Origin: Collinsella aerofaciens ATCC 25986 | GTDB taxonomy: Bacteria > Actinomycetota > Coriobacteriia > Coriobacteriales > Coriobacteriaceae | Direction of reading: 5' to 3' | Assembly (NCBI RefSeq): GCF_010509075.1 | Contig: NZ_CP048433.1 | Location: forward strand, 992,001-1,056,000 | DNA length: 64,000 nucleotides | In this document: piece after piece, positions 19,291-27,683 of the stretch | Layout of the letters: each line of letters opens with the position of its first letter | Position numbering within the stretch: the stretch's first letter is position 1 | Notes under the pieces: model-generated | Database searches by the model: none | Told to the model about the DNA's origin: nothing | What the model saw: only the letters and a program-made list of their open reading frames with translations | Made by a program: the position numbers and the translations under genes

Positions 19291-20334
19291 TTAGCGCTGC
19301 ACGTAGGCGCGAACCAGCTCGTAGGTATTGCGCACGCCGTCGATGTGGCTGCGCTCGTAGTTGTGGCTCGCGTACACGCCGGGGCCAATCAGGCCGTGAC
19401 GGATATCGTAGCCGGCAGAGAGCGTGGCCTCGACGTCGGAACCGTAGTGCGGGTACACGTCGATGGCGTAGTCGAGCTCGAGCTCGCGCGCGATATTGGA
19501 CAGCGTGGTCACCAGATCGTAGTTGTAGGGGCCACCCGAATCCTTGGCGCAAATCGACACCATGCGCTCGGTGCAGCCCAGGTCGTCGCCCACGCAGCCC
19601 ATGTCAACGCTGATCATCTCGCGCGTGTCGGCCGGCACGAAGGCGCCGCCGTGGCCGACCTCCTCGTACACGGTAAAGAGCAGCGACACCTTGCGCGAAA
19701 GCGACACCTCGCCGTCAGCAACGGCGCGGGCCAGACCCAGCAGAATCGACGCCGACAGTTTGTCATCCAGGAAGCGGCTCTTGATGTAGCCGCTCTCCGT
19801 CACCGTGGTACGCGGATCCATAGCGATGATGTCGCCGGTCTGAATGCCCAGCTCAAGCACATCGTCCTTGCTATCGACGTTCTCGTCGAGCAAGATCTCC
19901 ATGTTCTTCTCGATGGCCTTGACCGGCTCATCGGCCACATGCGCCGAAGGCTCGGTATTGAGGACCACACCCGTGTACACATTGCCGTCACGCGTGTAGA
20001 CGGTGCAGTTCTCGCCATCGGCCGTAGACCACTGATGCCCGCCGAGCGTCGTGGGACGCAGGCGGCCATTGTCCTTGATGGAGCGCACCATGGCGCCCAG
20101 GGTGTCGACATGACTCGCCAACACAAGCGGCTCACCCTCGCCGCCAAGCTCGACCAGCACGTTGCCCTTATTGGAACGCTCGGGGCCAAAGCCCATATCG
20201 CGCAACGTTTCCATTAGATAATCAGTCGCCGCACGGGTATAGCCCGTAGGCGAAGCAATAGAAGTCAGCGTCTTAAGCTGTCCCGCGATATAGGAGAGCG
20301 TCTCCTCTAGAGAAGCATCGATATTGGAACCCAT
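19291..20334 (-). CDS. M42 family metallopeptidase (glutamyl-aminopeptidase type)
   Basis: The 347-residue cytosolic enzyme belongs to the M42 family of large multimeric, two-metal aminopeptidases that degrade oligopeptides. Expected metal ligands and catalytic residues are visible: ASHVDTLG, KSRFLDDKLSA, VYEEVGHGG (catalytic Glu-Glu), SVDMGC and a C-terminal ASHNYERSH. GGAAGG lies directly on an ATG at 20340, so the second ATG at 20334, with 6-nt spacing, is the likely start. The gene is monocistronic, convergent with the HipA-like gene. The family is often misannotated as endoglucanase; aminopeptidase is the supported role. Confidence 0.93.
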   Translation of the reverse strand: MGSNIDASLEETLSYIAGQLKTLTSIASPTGYTRAATDYLMETLRDMGFGPERSNKGNVLVELGGEGEPLVLASHVDTLGAMVRSIKDNGRLRPTTLGGHQWSTADGENCTVYTRDGNVYTGVVLNTEPSAHVADEPVKAIEKNMEILLDENVDSKDDVLELGIQTGDIIAMDPRTTVTESGYIKSRFLDDKLSASILLGLARAVADGEVSLSRKVSLLFTVYEEVGHGGAFVPADTREMISVDMGCVGDDLGCTERMVSICAKDSGGPYNYDLVTTLSNIARELELDYAIDVYPHYGSDVEATLSAGYDIRHGLIGPGVYASHNYERSHIDGVRNTYELVRAYVQR

Positions 20335-20542
20335 ATGCATCCTTCCAAATAAAACTAAGACCGAATCCCGATTTTAACCGTTCTACACGTGCGATGCCCT
20401 AGAAGCCGAGCCACCTCCAGACGTCCTCGCGCCGATTTTGCGCACGCGCACGGTTTATAATCCGAATTGTGCATAAAGCTTTTCGATTTCTGCATAAATA
20501 TAGGGCATCCTTTTGCTTCGTCTCAGGGTACCCTACCTTGGA
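20335..20542. other. Gene-less stretch left of the long palindromic element
   Basis: This stretch holds the M42 gene upstream region and no recognisable gene. AT-rich DNA at 20450-20510 could hold the M42 promoter on the minus strand. Confidence 0.35.
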
Positions 20543-20780
20543 CCGTGCAAAAAACGGAGTATTCTGCACCGCGGCCCCCAACGGCCCCATCACAAACGAC
20601 AAAACGACGCGGCTACAGCAAGGTTGCAGGTCGTCGCAAAGCAGAAACTGCAGCGACAACCCCTCCGGTCATCGATAGTCCGTCCGCAATGGCTGTCGAT
20701 GGGCGCCTGCGGACCACTACGGCCCATTCACAACGCTATGCATTTTTCAGAGTCTGCTGAATACTCCCAAAAATGCACGC
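20543..20780. repeat. Element of about 236 nt with conserved inverted termini, copy 1 (family F)
   Basis: The left end CCGTGCAAAAAACGGAGTAT (running to 20568) and the right end (20754-20779, complement of GTGCATTTTTGGGAGTAT) are inverted repeats. GGTACCC-like sequence precedes the left end. The interior is non-coding and differs from copy 2 at 41322, although the ends agree and the overall length is almost the same. It may be a non-autonomous mobile element or the gene of a structured RNA. Confidence 0.65.
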
Positions 20781-20853
20781 TGGGAAGTGCACCACCTATC
20801 CGCAGCGGGCGGTATGCCTTGGCTTTACCCATCTCGGGGCATCGACGCGGCAC

Positions 20854-20885
20854 AAAAAGCCCCGCCGCGCGTAGCGCGGCGGGGC
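20854..20885 (-). terminator. Terminator of the dehydrogenase gene
   Basis: On the minus strand, a perfect 12-bp stem GCCCCGCCGCGC with a 3-nt loop is followed by TTTTT. It lies 54 bp after the dehydrogenase stop. Confidence 0.88.
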
Positions 20886-20938
20886 CAGCGGCAAGTCAAA
20901 AGACTATATGCCTACGGGCGAAGGACCACCAAACTGGG

Positions 20939-22105
20939 CTAGGCAGCCGGGCAGATCTTCTTGAAGAGCTCGATGACATCGTCGAGCGTCGCCTCGCGCG
21001 GGTTGCCCGGGAAGCAGGCATCGGCCATGGCGTCCTTGGCCAGGACCTCGATCTCGTCAGCCTTCATGGCCTCGCAGACGTGCGGGATGTCCACGTCGGC
21101 GGAAAGCTGCTTGACGGCGGCGATAGCGGCGTCGGCAGCCTCGTCGGTGCTCATGCCCGTGGTGTCAACGCCCATGGCGACGGCGACCTTGGCCAGGCGC
21201 TCGGTGCAAACCGGCTTGTTGAACTCCATGGCGATCGGCAGCAGCATGGCGCAGGCGACGCCGTGCGGGGTGTCGTAGTGAGCGGACAGGGTGTGAGCCA
21301 TGGCGTGGTCGATGCCCAGGCCGACATTGGAGAAGCCCATGCCGGCGACATACTGGCCAAGAGCCATACCCTCACGACCGGAGCCGGGCTTGCCGGACTT
21401 GGCCTCGGCGACGGAGTCGCGCAGGTTCTCGCTGATCAGCTTAATAGCCTCAAAGTGGAACATGTCGGAGAGCTCCCAAGCGCCCTTGGTGGTGTAGCCC
21501 TCGATGGCGTGGGTCAGAGCGTCCATGCCGGTAGAGGCGGTCAGGCCGGCGGGCATGGAGGCCATCATATCGGGGTCGACGACGGCGACCTCGGGGGCGT
21601 CGTTGGTGTCGACGCACACGAACTTGCGGACCTTCTCGGGGTCGGTGATGACGTAGTTGATGGTCACCTCGGCGGCGGTACCGGCAGTCGTCGGCACAGC
21701 GATGGTGAACACGGCGTGGTTCTTAGTGGGAGCAACGCCCTCGAGGCTGCGGACATCGGCGAACTCGGGGTTGTTGATGATGATGCCGATGGCCTTAGCG
21801 GTATCCATGGAGGAGCCGCCACCGATGGTCACGATAGCATCAGCCTCGGCGGCCTTAAAGGCCTCGACGCCGTCCTTGACGTTCTGGATAGTGGGATTGG
21901 GCTTGATCTCGGAGTAGAGGCTCCAAGCAATGCCGGCAGCGTCGAGCTCGTCGGTCACCTTAGCGGTAACGCCAAACTTGACGAGATCGGGGTCGGAGCA
22001 GACGAAGATCTTCTTGTAGCCGCGACGCTGGAGCTCGCCGGGGATCTCCTTGATGGCGCCGGAACCATGATAAGAGATGGTGTTGAGAACGAAACGATTA
22101 GCCAT
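20939..22105 (-). CDS. Iron-containing alcohol dehydrogenase (FucO/lactaldehyde reductase-like)
   Basis: The 388-residue group III alcohol dehydrogenase interconverts aldehydes or ketones and alcohols with NAD(P)H in the cytosol. The nucleotide-binding loop is TIGGGSSMDTAKAIG. The metal ligands are Asp in STGMDALTHAIEGY and His residues in GIDHAMAHTLSAHYDTPHG. The start at 22105 follows GGGAGGC and begins with the family N terminus MANRFVLNTISYHG; an upstream 38-residue extension is not family-like. The closest recognisable type is lactaldehyde reductase or butanol dehydrogenase; the substrate is not fixed by sequence. A role as electron sink in fermentation is inferred. Confidence 0.93.
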   Translation of the reverse strand: MANRFVLNTISYHGSGAIKEIPGELQRRGYKKIFVCSDPDLVKFGVTAKVTDELDAAGIAWSLYSEIKPNPTIQNVKDGVEAFKAAEADAIVTIGGGSSMDTAKAIGIIINNPEFADVRSLEGVAPTKNHAVFTIAVPTTAGTAAEVTINYVITDPEKVRKFVCVDTNDAPEVAVVDPDMMASMPAGLTASTGMDALTHAIEGYTTKGAWELSDMFHFEAIKLISENLRDSVAEAKSGKPGSGREGMALGQYVAGMGFSNVGLGIDHAMAHTLSAHYDTPHGVACAMLLPIAMEFNKPVCTERLAKVAVAMGVDTTGMSTDEAADAAIAAVKQLSADVDIPHVCEAMKADEIEVLAKDAMADACFPGNPREATLDDVIELFKKICPAA

Positions 22106-22166
22106 TGATAGCCTCCCATCGTGTGCGGGACACCTATTTACGCCCCGCGCTATAAGTTCCATCCTA

Positions 22167-22220
22167 ACGCTTTTGAAACAAAAAAGCGTGAGAACGTCAA
22201 AAGTGTTAAAGCGTTTCAAC
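22167..22220 (-). promoter_or_regulatory. Palindromic operator candidates upstream of the dehydrogenase
   Basis: ACGCTTTT (22167-22174) and AAAAGCGT (22182-22189) are perfect 8-bp arms. A second imperfect palindrome, GTTAAAGCGTTTCAAC (22205-22220), resembles LacI/GalR-type operators. They lie about 60-115 bp upstream of the start, fitting repressor control of the promoter. Confidence 0.45.
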
Positions 22221-22340
22221 AGAATAACGGAGCCCTAGTCCTTCCCTCCCGACAGCAGCGAAGGCTAGATTATAGGAGCAATCGCCCAAAGAATACGACC
22301 GACTCAGTCTATAAATTGTTTCTGTTTTAGCAATATATGT

Positions 22341-22369
22341 TTGACAATACGTTTATAAAAAGATACTTT
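22341..22369 (+). promoter_or_regulatory. Promoter for the tubby/LURP-like gene
   Basis: TTGACA (22341-22346), a 17-bp spacer and TACTTT (22364-22369) lie in AT-rich DNA and would give a leader of about 140 nt. Confidence 0.55.
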
Positions 22370-22517
22370 GTATTGAATAACATGCATGCAGCAAATAACG
22401 TCATTCATTTTGTTAGAAATTGCCCATGCGGTTATTGCAGCTGCATCTACTGCAACGTACAGCGTAATTCTCCGCACGAAGCAGAAGACGGTTCCAATTC
22501 GATCGAGGCGATGACAC

Positions 22518-23057
22518 ATGGTGGCTAGTGGTCCTAAATCGAGCAAGACGGCTACAAACGAATATCAAATCTCAATTGAAGGTAACCCTTATCCGCATAC
22601 TCTGGCTCTCATCAACCCAGCGGGAGACAACCTCAACATCAAAAAACATGGGTTCACGGGTCCACTAGGACAGCTATTGAGTCTTAAATATACCGTTTAT
22701 GACGATGCAAACGAAAAACTCTTCACTGTCGTCGACGGCGGTTTTAGCAACATGCCCAGGGTTGCGCTCATCATCGAACACGAGGAAGTTGCGGTGTTTG
22801 ATTATGGCCTAAACAGACTTGAGATGAAGTGCGTAACGAACATACCGAATTACACAATAAAAGGTAACTTCCTATTTGGAGATTACGATATATTCAGCCA
22901 ACGAGAAGTGAAACTATCTTCAGTTATCGTCCTTCAATGTGATAAACAATCGTGCTTTAGCATACAGGTTTTGGATAAAGCCGAATTAGCCGCCGCAATT
23001 GGAATACCTACAGCCATTGCCCTTCTTAGGGCTCGGATTGAAGAGCATCTCGAATAA
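22518..23057 (+). CDS. Unknown protein with LURP-one/tubby-like (YxjI-type) features
   Basis: The 179-residue protein has alternating short beta-strand-like segments with the pattern seen in LURP-one-related (tubby C-terminal-like) proteins: LLSLKYTVYDDANEKLFTV, then EHEEVAVFDYG, then YTIKGNFLFGDYDIF, and a closing hydrophobic helix (AIGIPTAIALLRARIEEHL). This assignment is tentative. In the family such folds may bind membranes or lipids, but bacterial functions are unknown. GAGG lies 9 nt before the start. Codon use and surroundings are clearly richer in A and T than neighbours, which suggests transfer. No signal peptide or membrane span is seen. A long hairpin follows. Confidence 0.6.
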   Translation: MVASGPKSSKTATNEYQISIEGNPYPHTLALINPAGDNLNIKKHGFTGPLGQLLSLKYTVYDDANEKLFTVVDGGFSNMPRVALIIEHEEVAVFDYGLNRLEMKCVTNIPNYTIKGNFLFGDYDIFSQREVKLSSVIVLQCDKQSCFSIQVLDKAELAAAIGIPTAIALLRARIEEHLE

Positions 23058-23078
23058 ATCGCAAAAAGCAGTTTGTAA

Positions 23079-23123
23079 CAACATTCAGGAGCTAGATAGT
23101 TTTTCTGGCTCCTGAATGTTGTA
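23079..23123. terminator. Long hairpin between convergent genes
   Basis: ACAACATTCAGGAGC (23079-23093) and its exact complement (23109-23123) form a 15-bp stem with a T-rich 15-nt loop. It probably ends both converging transcripts, though no downstream T-run is present. Confidence 0.7.
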
Positions 23124-23136
23124 ACGAACATGCACC

Positions 23137-23856
23137 TTAGCGCTTAAGACTCGCGGTCTGCCAGTCAGCTATGATGCGGGCCCATTTCCTGTGCAAATCG
23201 CGCTCGCGGTCGATGAACATGATGGCAAACGCGACAAACAGCAGCAAACTCGCCACGACGATGGCGTGCAGCCCCATGCGCTCAATACACCAGTTGCCCA
23301 GCACGGCGCCAAACACAAAGGTAAAGATCACGCCAAAGTACAGCAGGCCGTTTTCCAAAAAGCCGCGCCTGTGGGTGATGATGTAATCGTCCACGTTTTG
23401 CAGCGCGTTGCGCAAGTTGCCGATGCACATGGTCGTAGCGATGCCGTGACCGTGGATCTTGCGGAAGCTCTCGACCTGCATGCCGCAGGCAAACGAGGTG
23501 AGGCAGTTGGCGAGCAGGTTGTAACCGCCACCGGGGATAAAGCTCACGCCCAGCAAGATGACGGCTTCAAAGAACACCGTCACTTGGCGCCAGTGAATCA
23601 CGCTGCCAAACCGTTCGTGTACCAGGTCGGCAAGCATAATACCCACGGCAAACGACACCACAGGGAAGAAGTAGCGCCCCGCAAGTGCCCAGTTGCCCTC
23701 CGAGATGCTCACGCCCACGAGCAGGATGTTGCCTGTCTGCGCGTTGGCGAAAACATGATCGCGCCCAATGTACGAATAGACGTCCATAAAGCCACCGGCG
23801 AGCGCCAAGATAATGCCCAGCTCGATGGACTCCGATATCTGTTTGGCACGCTGCAT
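23137..23856 (-). CDS. YoaK/DUF1275 family membrane protein
   Basis: The 239-residue integral membrane protein has about six hydrophobic segments and the family N-terminal pattern LALAGGFMDVYSYIGRDHVFANAQTGNIL. CGMQVESFRK and a central TTMCIGNLRNAL motif also fit DUF1275 (YoaK). The function is unknown; transport of an unknown solute is often suggested. GGAGG lies 10 nt before the start at 23856. Upstream in-frame ATGs lack family similarity. It is divergent from the radical SAM gene. Confidence 0.88.
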   Translation of the reverse strand: MQRAKQISESIELGIILALAGGFMDVYSYIGRDHVFANAQTGNILLVGVSISEGNWALAGRYFFPVVSFAVGIMLADLVHERFGSVIHWRQVTVFFEAVILLGVSFIPGGGYNLLANCLTSFACGMQVESFRKIHGHGIATTMCIGNLRNALQNVDDYIITHRRGFLENGLLYFGVIFTFVFGAVLGNWCIERMGLHAIVVASLLLFVAFAIMFIDRERDLHRKWARIIADWQTASLKR

Positions 23857-24106
23857 CGTCGTGCATCCTCCTTGTTGACGACTCTCTCGTGCGTTGGCGG
23901 AAACATAGCCGCCGTTCATACTGTAACCCATTGACAACATGGCGTGCGCGCGAGACGGGTTCTCCAACGCGCAGATACACAGTCTGGAAACAAACAGCGG
24001 GCGCGGCGCCGACACCCGACGCCTCGTGTACTCCACCAGTCTTTTTAGCGCCGTCCCAAAAAGACTGGTTACAATTACGTGCAGCATACAGACACCGGGA
24101 GGGATC

Positions 24107-26248
24107 GTGGCAAAAAAGCCTCAGCACGCTCAGAACAACCAGCGCAGTCAACAGGGCAAACAGGGCCAGCAGCAAAAGCGTGGCGGTAAGGCGCAGGCCA
24201 CGGTCGCCCGCACCAAGCATTCCCAAGCGACGCCCGCCCGCCCCTGGCGACCGGGCCGCGATAAGTTCCTCCCCGTCAGCCGCGCCGACATGGATGCGCG
24301 CGGCTGGGACCAGTGCGACTTTGTCTACATCTGCGGCGACGCCTACGTGGACCATCCCAGCTTTGGTATGGCCATCGTCAGCCGCGTACTCGACGCACAC
24401 GGCTACAAGGTGGGCATCATCTGCCAGCCCGATTGGACCGACCCCGCCAGCATCACCGTGCTCGGCGAGCCGCGCCTGGGCTTTCTCGTCAGTGCCGGCA
24501 ACATGGACTCCATGATCAACCACTATTCGGTGACCAAGCACCGCCGCCACACCGACGCCTACACTCCCGGTGGCGAGGAGGGGCACCGTCCCAACCGAGC
24601 TGTCACGGTCTACGGCAACCTCATCCGCCAGACGTTCAAGGACGCCCCCATCATCATCGGCGGCATCGAGGCGAGCCTGCGCCGCCTGGCCCACTACGAC
24701 TACTGGCAGGACAAGCTCAAGCGCTCGGTACTGCTCGACTCGGGCGCCGACATCCTCATCTACGGCATGGGCGAGCACGCGATCGTCGAGATCGCCGACG
24801 CGCTCGACGCGGGACTGCCCGTCGATCAGATCACCTATATCAACGGCACCGTCTACCGCACAGGCTCGCTCGACGAGGTCTACGACTACGATCTGCTGCC
24901 CAGCTGGGACGACCTTACCGCCGACAAGCTCAACTACGCGCGCAGCTTTAACGTGCAGCAACAGAATATGGACCCCATCACCGGGCATCGCCTGGTAGAG
25001 CCCTACCCCAACAGCGTCTATGTGGTGCAAAACCCGCCGTCGGCGACGCTCACTACCGATGAGATGGACGAGGTGGCCGAACTCCCCTACGCACGCGACT
25101 GGCATCCCGATTACGACGCGGCGGGCGGCGTGCCGGCCTTTGCTGAGATCAAGTTTTCCATAAGCTCCAACCGCGGCTGTTTTGGTGAGTGCTCGTTTTG
25201 CGCCCTCACCTTCCACCAGGGCCGCGTGTTGCAGATGCGCAGCCACGACTCGATCATGCGCGAGGCCGAGCTGCTCACGCGCGATCCCGAGTTTAAGGGC
25301 TATATCAACGACGTGGGCGGACCGACGGCCAACTTTAGCCGCCCCGCCTGCGACAAGCAGCTCAAGCACGGCGTGTGCAAGAACAAGCGCTGCCTGTGGC
25401 CGAGCGTGTGCAAGAACATGGTGGTCGACGAGACCGGCTACACGCAGCTGCTGCGCGACCTGCGCCAGCTGCCGGGCGTCAAGAAGGTCTTCGTCCGCAG
25501 CGGCATCCGCTTTGACTACACCATGGCCGATGCCTCGGACGAGTTTTTGCGCGAGCTGCTGGAACACCATGTCTCGGGCCAGCTGCGCGTAGCGCCCGAG
25601 CACGTGAGCGACGCGGTACTGTCCGTGATGGGCAAGCCGAGCCGAGCTGTCTACGACGCATTCTGCCGTAAATTTGAACGCTTGAATCGCGAATACGGAC
25701 TCAAGCAGTACGTGGTGCCGTATCTGATCTCGAGCCACCCCGGCTCAACGATGAAGGAAGCCGTGGACCTTGCCGAAGCCGTGCGCGACATGGGTTACAT
25801 GCCCGAGCAGGTGCAGGACTTCTACCCCACACCGTCCACCATGTCGACGTGCATGTACTACACCGGCGTGGACCCGCGCACCATGAAACCGATCTATGTG
25901 GCGCGCGACCCGCACGAGAAGGCCATGCAGCGCGCGCTCATCCAGTATCGCAAGCCCGAGAACTACAAGCTGGTACGCGAGGCGCTGGAAAAGGCTGGCC
26001 GTCGCGACCTGATCGGCTACACCAAGCATTGCCTGATCCGTCCCGTGCCGCCGCGCCCGGGCGAGACGTCTGCTGGCGGTGGGCATGGCGCAGCCAAGAA
26101 GGGCGGCAAGGCCCACGGTGGCGCCGCTGGCAAGGGGCCTAAGGGCAGCAAGGGGCACAGCGGCATGTCGCGCGCGCAGAACACTGCCGGGCGCAACCGT
26201 GCAGCTCAGGGGCGTCAGGGTGCCAACGGAGGCGGACGCCGCAACTAG
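24107..26248 (+). CDS. YgiQ-family radical SAM protein
   Basis: The 713-residue protein belongs to the YgiQ (UPF0313) family of radical SAM enzymes of unknown reaction. The Fe-S motif CFGECSFC puts cysteines at residues 358, 362 and 365. An N-terminal cobalamin-binding-like region (GIICQPDWTDPASITVLGEP, GFLVSAGNMDSM, IIGGIEASLRR) precedes it. The GTG start at 24107 follows GGGAGGG. The first 50 residues are Gln/Lys-rich and the last 60 are Gly/Ala/Lys-rich, both likely disordered or nucleic-acid binding. The stop codon overlaps that of the convergent CPBP gene. Confidence 0.93.
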   Translation: MAKKPQHAQNNQRSQQGKQGQQQKRGGKAQATVARTKHSQATPARPWRPGRDKFLPVSRADMDARGWDQCDFVYICGDAYVDHPSFGMAIVSRVLDAHGYKVGIICQPDWTDPASITVLGEPRLGFLVSAGNMDSMINHYSVTKHRRHTDAYTPGGEEGHRPNRAVTVYGNLIRQTFKDAPIIIGGIEASLRRLAHYDYWQDKLKRSVLLDSGADILIYGMGEHAIVEIADALDAGLPVDQITYINGTVYRTGSLDEVYDYDLLPSWDDLTADKLNYARSFNVQQQNMDPITGHRLVEPYPNSVYVVQNPPSATLTTDEMDEVAELPYARDWHPDYDAAGGVPAFAEIKFSISSNRGCFGECSFCALTFHQGRVLQMRSHDSIMREAELLTRDPEFKGYINDVGGPTANFSRPACDKQLKHGVCKNKRCLWPSVCKNMVVDETGYTQLLRDLRQLPGVKKVFVRSGIRFDYTMADASDEFLRELLEHHVSGQLRVAPEHVSDAVLSVMGKPSRAVYDAFCRKFERLNREYGLKQYVVPYLISSHPGSTMKEAVDLAEAVRDMGYMPEQVQDFYPTPSTMSTCMYYTGVDPRTMKPIYVARDPHEKAMQRALIQYRKPENYKLVREALEKAGRRDLIGYTKHCLIRPVPPRPGETSAGGGHGAAKKGGKAHGGAAGKGPKGSKGHSGMSRAQNTAGRNRAAQGRQGANGGGRRN

Positions 26249-27165
26249 TGCGGGAATGCGGTAGATGTGCTCACAGCGCTCTGCTGGCACGCTTGGCGCA
26301 GCGAGCGCATTGCCTCCACCAGGATCACGCCGGCGATCGCGACCGTAATTGCCACGTCGAACGGCGTGTTCACAAACCACAGCAGCCCTATGAGATACGA
26401 CCCGGCATTAAAGGCAAAGTGCAGCAGGATCGTGTAGCGGAGCTTTTCGGTGGTCACGAACACCCAACCAAAAATGAGGCCGGCAGCGCCCGCATAGCAG
26501 CCCTGCACCCAGTTCATATGCATAAAGCCAAAGATGGCCGCCTGCAGCACGATTGCCGCGGCGATACCCCACGTGCTTGGGGCCGCCCAGGGCACCATGG
26601 CGCCGTCTTGCGCGTTCGCGCGGCGCCGGCGCTTCCAGAGCGAACGGCACTGTGGATTAAACGCACGCAGCGAAAACTCAAAGATGATGCCGCGCACCAG
26701 CAGTTCCTCGCAAAACGGAGCGCCGAGCACCGTGGTCAGGACGGCAAGAAGGCTGGTATCGCCCATGCCCGTTTCCTCGACGAGCTCGCTATAGTCTGCC
26801 GCGACCTCGGGCAGCAGCGACAGCACGCCGTCGCATAGGTAGCTAATGACCACCTGCATGGATAGGCCGATCACGACAACGCAGGCAATGCGCTTCCATG
26901 CCGCGCTTGCTCCCCCACCGAGCGGGCGCTCGCCTTGCCGGCGTGCCATGAAGGAGCGGGGCCACAGATAACGCCACCACAGCAGCGCCATCAAAAATGA
27001 CGCCGTCTGAGCGGCAGCCTGGAACCATTGAATATCGAGGTTGTCGATCGGGAAACCCGTCAGCACCGACACGGCATCGAGAACTGAAAACAGAACCACG
27101 CTCAGGGCTATATCGGCAGCGACAACGCCAAAACAGGCAAGCGCCCACGCCATCGCATTGAGCAT
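26245..27165 (-). CDS. CPBP family intramembrane glutamic endopeptidase
   Basis: The 306-residue membrane protein carries the three CPBP motifs: EELLVRGIIF (EExxxR), FGFMHMN (FxxxH) and HFAFNAGSYL. About eight hydrophobic segments are present. Such Abi/Rce1-like proteins cut prenylated or leader-bearing peptides within the membrane; no bacteriocin gene is nearby. The start at 27165 has GAGGAGG at good spacing. Stop codons of this gene and the radical SAM gene share the CTAG tetramer at 26245-26248. Confidence 0.9.
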   Translation of the reverse strand: MLNAMAWALACFGVVAADIALSVVLFSVLDAVSVLTGFPIDNLDIQWFQAAAQTASFLMALLWWRYLWPRSFMARRQGERPLGGGASAAWKRIACVVVIGLSMQVVISYLCDGVLSLLPEVAADYSELVEETGMGDTSLLAVLTTVLGAPFCEELLVRGIIFEFSLRAFNPQCRSLWKRRRRANAQDGAMVPWAAPSTWGIAAAIVLQAAIFGFMHMNWVQGCYAGAAGLIFGWVFVTTEKLRYTILLHFAFNAGSYLIGLLWFVNTPFDVAITVAIAGVILVEAMRSLRQACQQSAVSTSTAFPH

Positions 27166-27182
27166 GCCAACCTCCTCAAAAC

Positions 27183-27240
27183 CCGGCACTTAGGGACGTT
27201 CCTTAACTGCCGGCTGAAAAGGAACGTCCCCAAGTGCCGG
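27183..27240. repeat. Palindromic repeat family D, copy 1
   Basis: CCGGCACTTAGGGACGTTCC (27183-27202) pairs with GGAACGTCCCCAAGTGCCGG (27221-27240) with one bulged mismatch. The loop holds TGCCGGC. It lies between the RelB-like gene and the CPBP gene, partly over the CPBP upstream region. Confidence 0.8.
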
Positions 27241-27253
27241 CAGTTTGGGACAG

Positions 27254-27457
27254 TCATTGTTGATGAGAATCGGGCGCAGCGCCAAAAGCCCCGCTCGGCG
27301 AGATGTCGAACGGGAAGGTGCCGCAGCGATTGAAAGCGGCGATGAACATGCGGATGGCGTTGGACGGTGTGGTGCCCACGAGCTGGGTTGCCGCCGCGAA
27401 GGCCGCCTTTTCCTCGGGCAAAACCTTCGCGACAACCGGGGTCATGTGTTCTGCCAT
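27254..27457 (-). CDS. Orphan RelB/DinJ-type antitoxin
   Basis: The 67-residue protein has the ribbon-helix-helix pattern of RelB/DinJ antitoxins: a hydrophobic beta strand (PVVAKVLPEEK), two helices (FAAATQLVGTTPSNAIRMFIAAF) and the family tail GTFPFDISP. The start at 27457 follows GAAGGA. Such proteins bind DNA as dimers and neutralise RelE/YafQ mRNA endonucleases. No toxin gene follows: the downstream DNA is a palindrome, then the CPBP gene. A palindrome at 27571-27599 could be its operator. It may be a remnant or act on a toxin elsewhere. Confidence 0.75.
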   Translation of the reverse strand: MAEHMTPVVAKVLPEEKAAFAAATQLVGTTPSNAIRMFIAAFNRCGTFPFDISPSGAFGAAPDSHQQ

Positions 27458-27570
27458 GGCGCTTCCTTCTTGAAACGACGGTGGTGCGGATGGATGCGGG
27501 CCACGCGGCTGGGCGACGGGCTGTGAAGGCAACCCGATTGGCCCGCATCTGGAGTTTGTTCTACGGCGTT

Positions 27571-27599
27571 GGTATTACTTGGTAATCCTAAGTATTACC
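27571..27599 (-). promoter_or_regulatory. Palindrome upstream of the RelB-like gene (operator candidate)
   Basis: GGTATTACTT (27571-27580) and AAGTATTACC (27590-27599) are 10-bp arms with one mismatch, about 115 bp before the gene. AT-rich DNA follows to 27620. Ribbon-helix-helix antitoxins bind such repeats to autoregulate. Confidence 0.45.
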
Positions 27600-27683
27600 C
27601 CGTAGATAGAATACCATACCCGACCCCATGGAGGCAGAAGAAAACGAATCATTTTATTGTTGAGTTAGCGCCTGAAATGGCTT

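Noticed and set aside
22337-22528. A 63-codon plus-strand frame before the tubby/LURP-like gene
   Set aside because: It overlaps the promoter and the next start codon, has no ribosome site and no family features.
23567-25738. A 723-codon minus-strand frame across the YgiQ gene
   Set aside because: Antisense to a gene with an intact radical SAM motif; it also runs into the YoaK-like gene.
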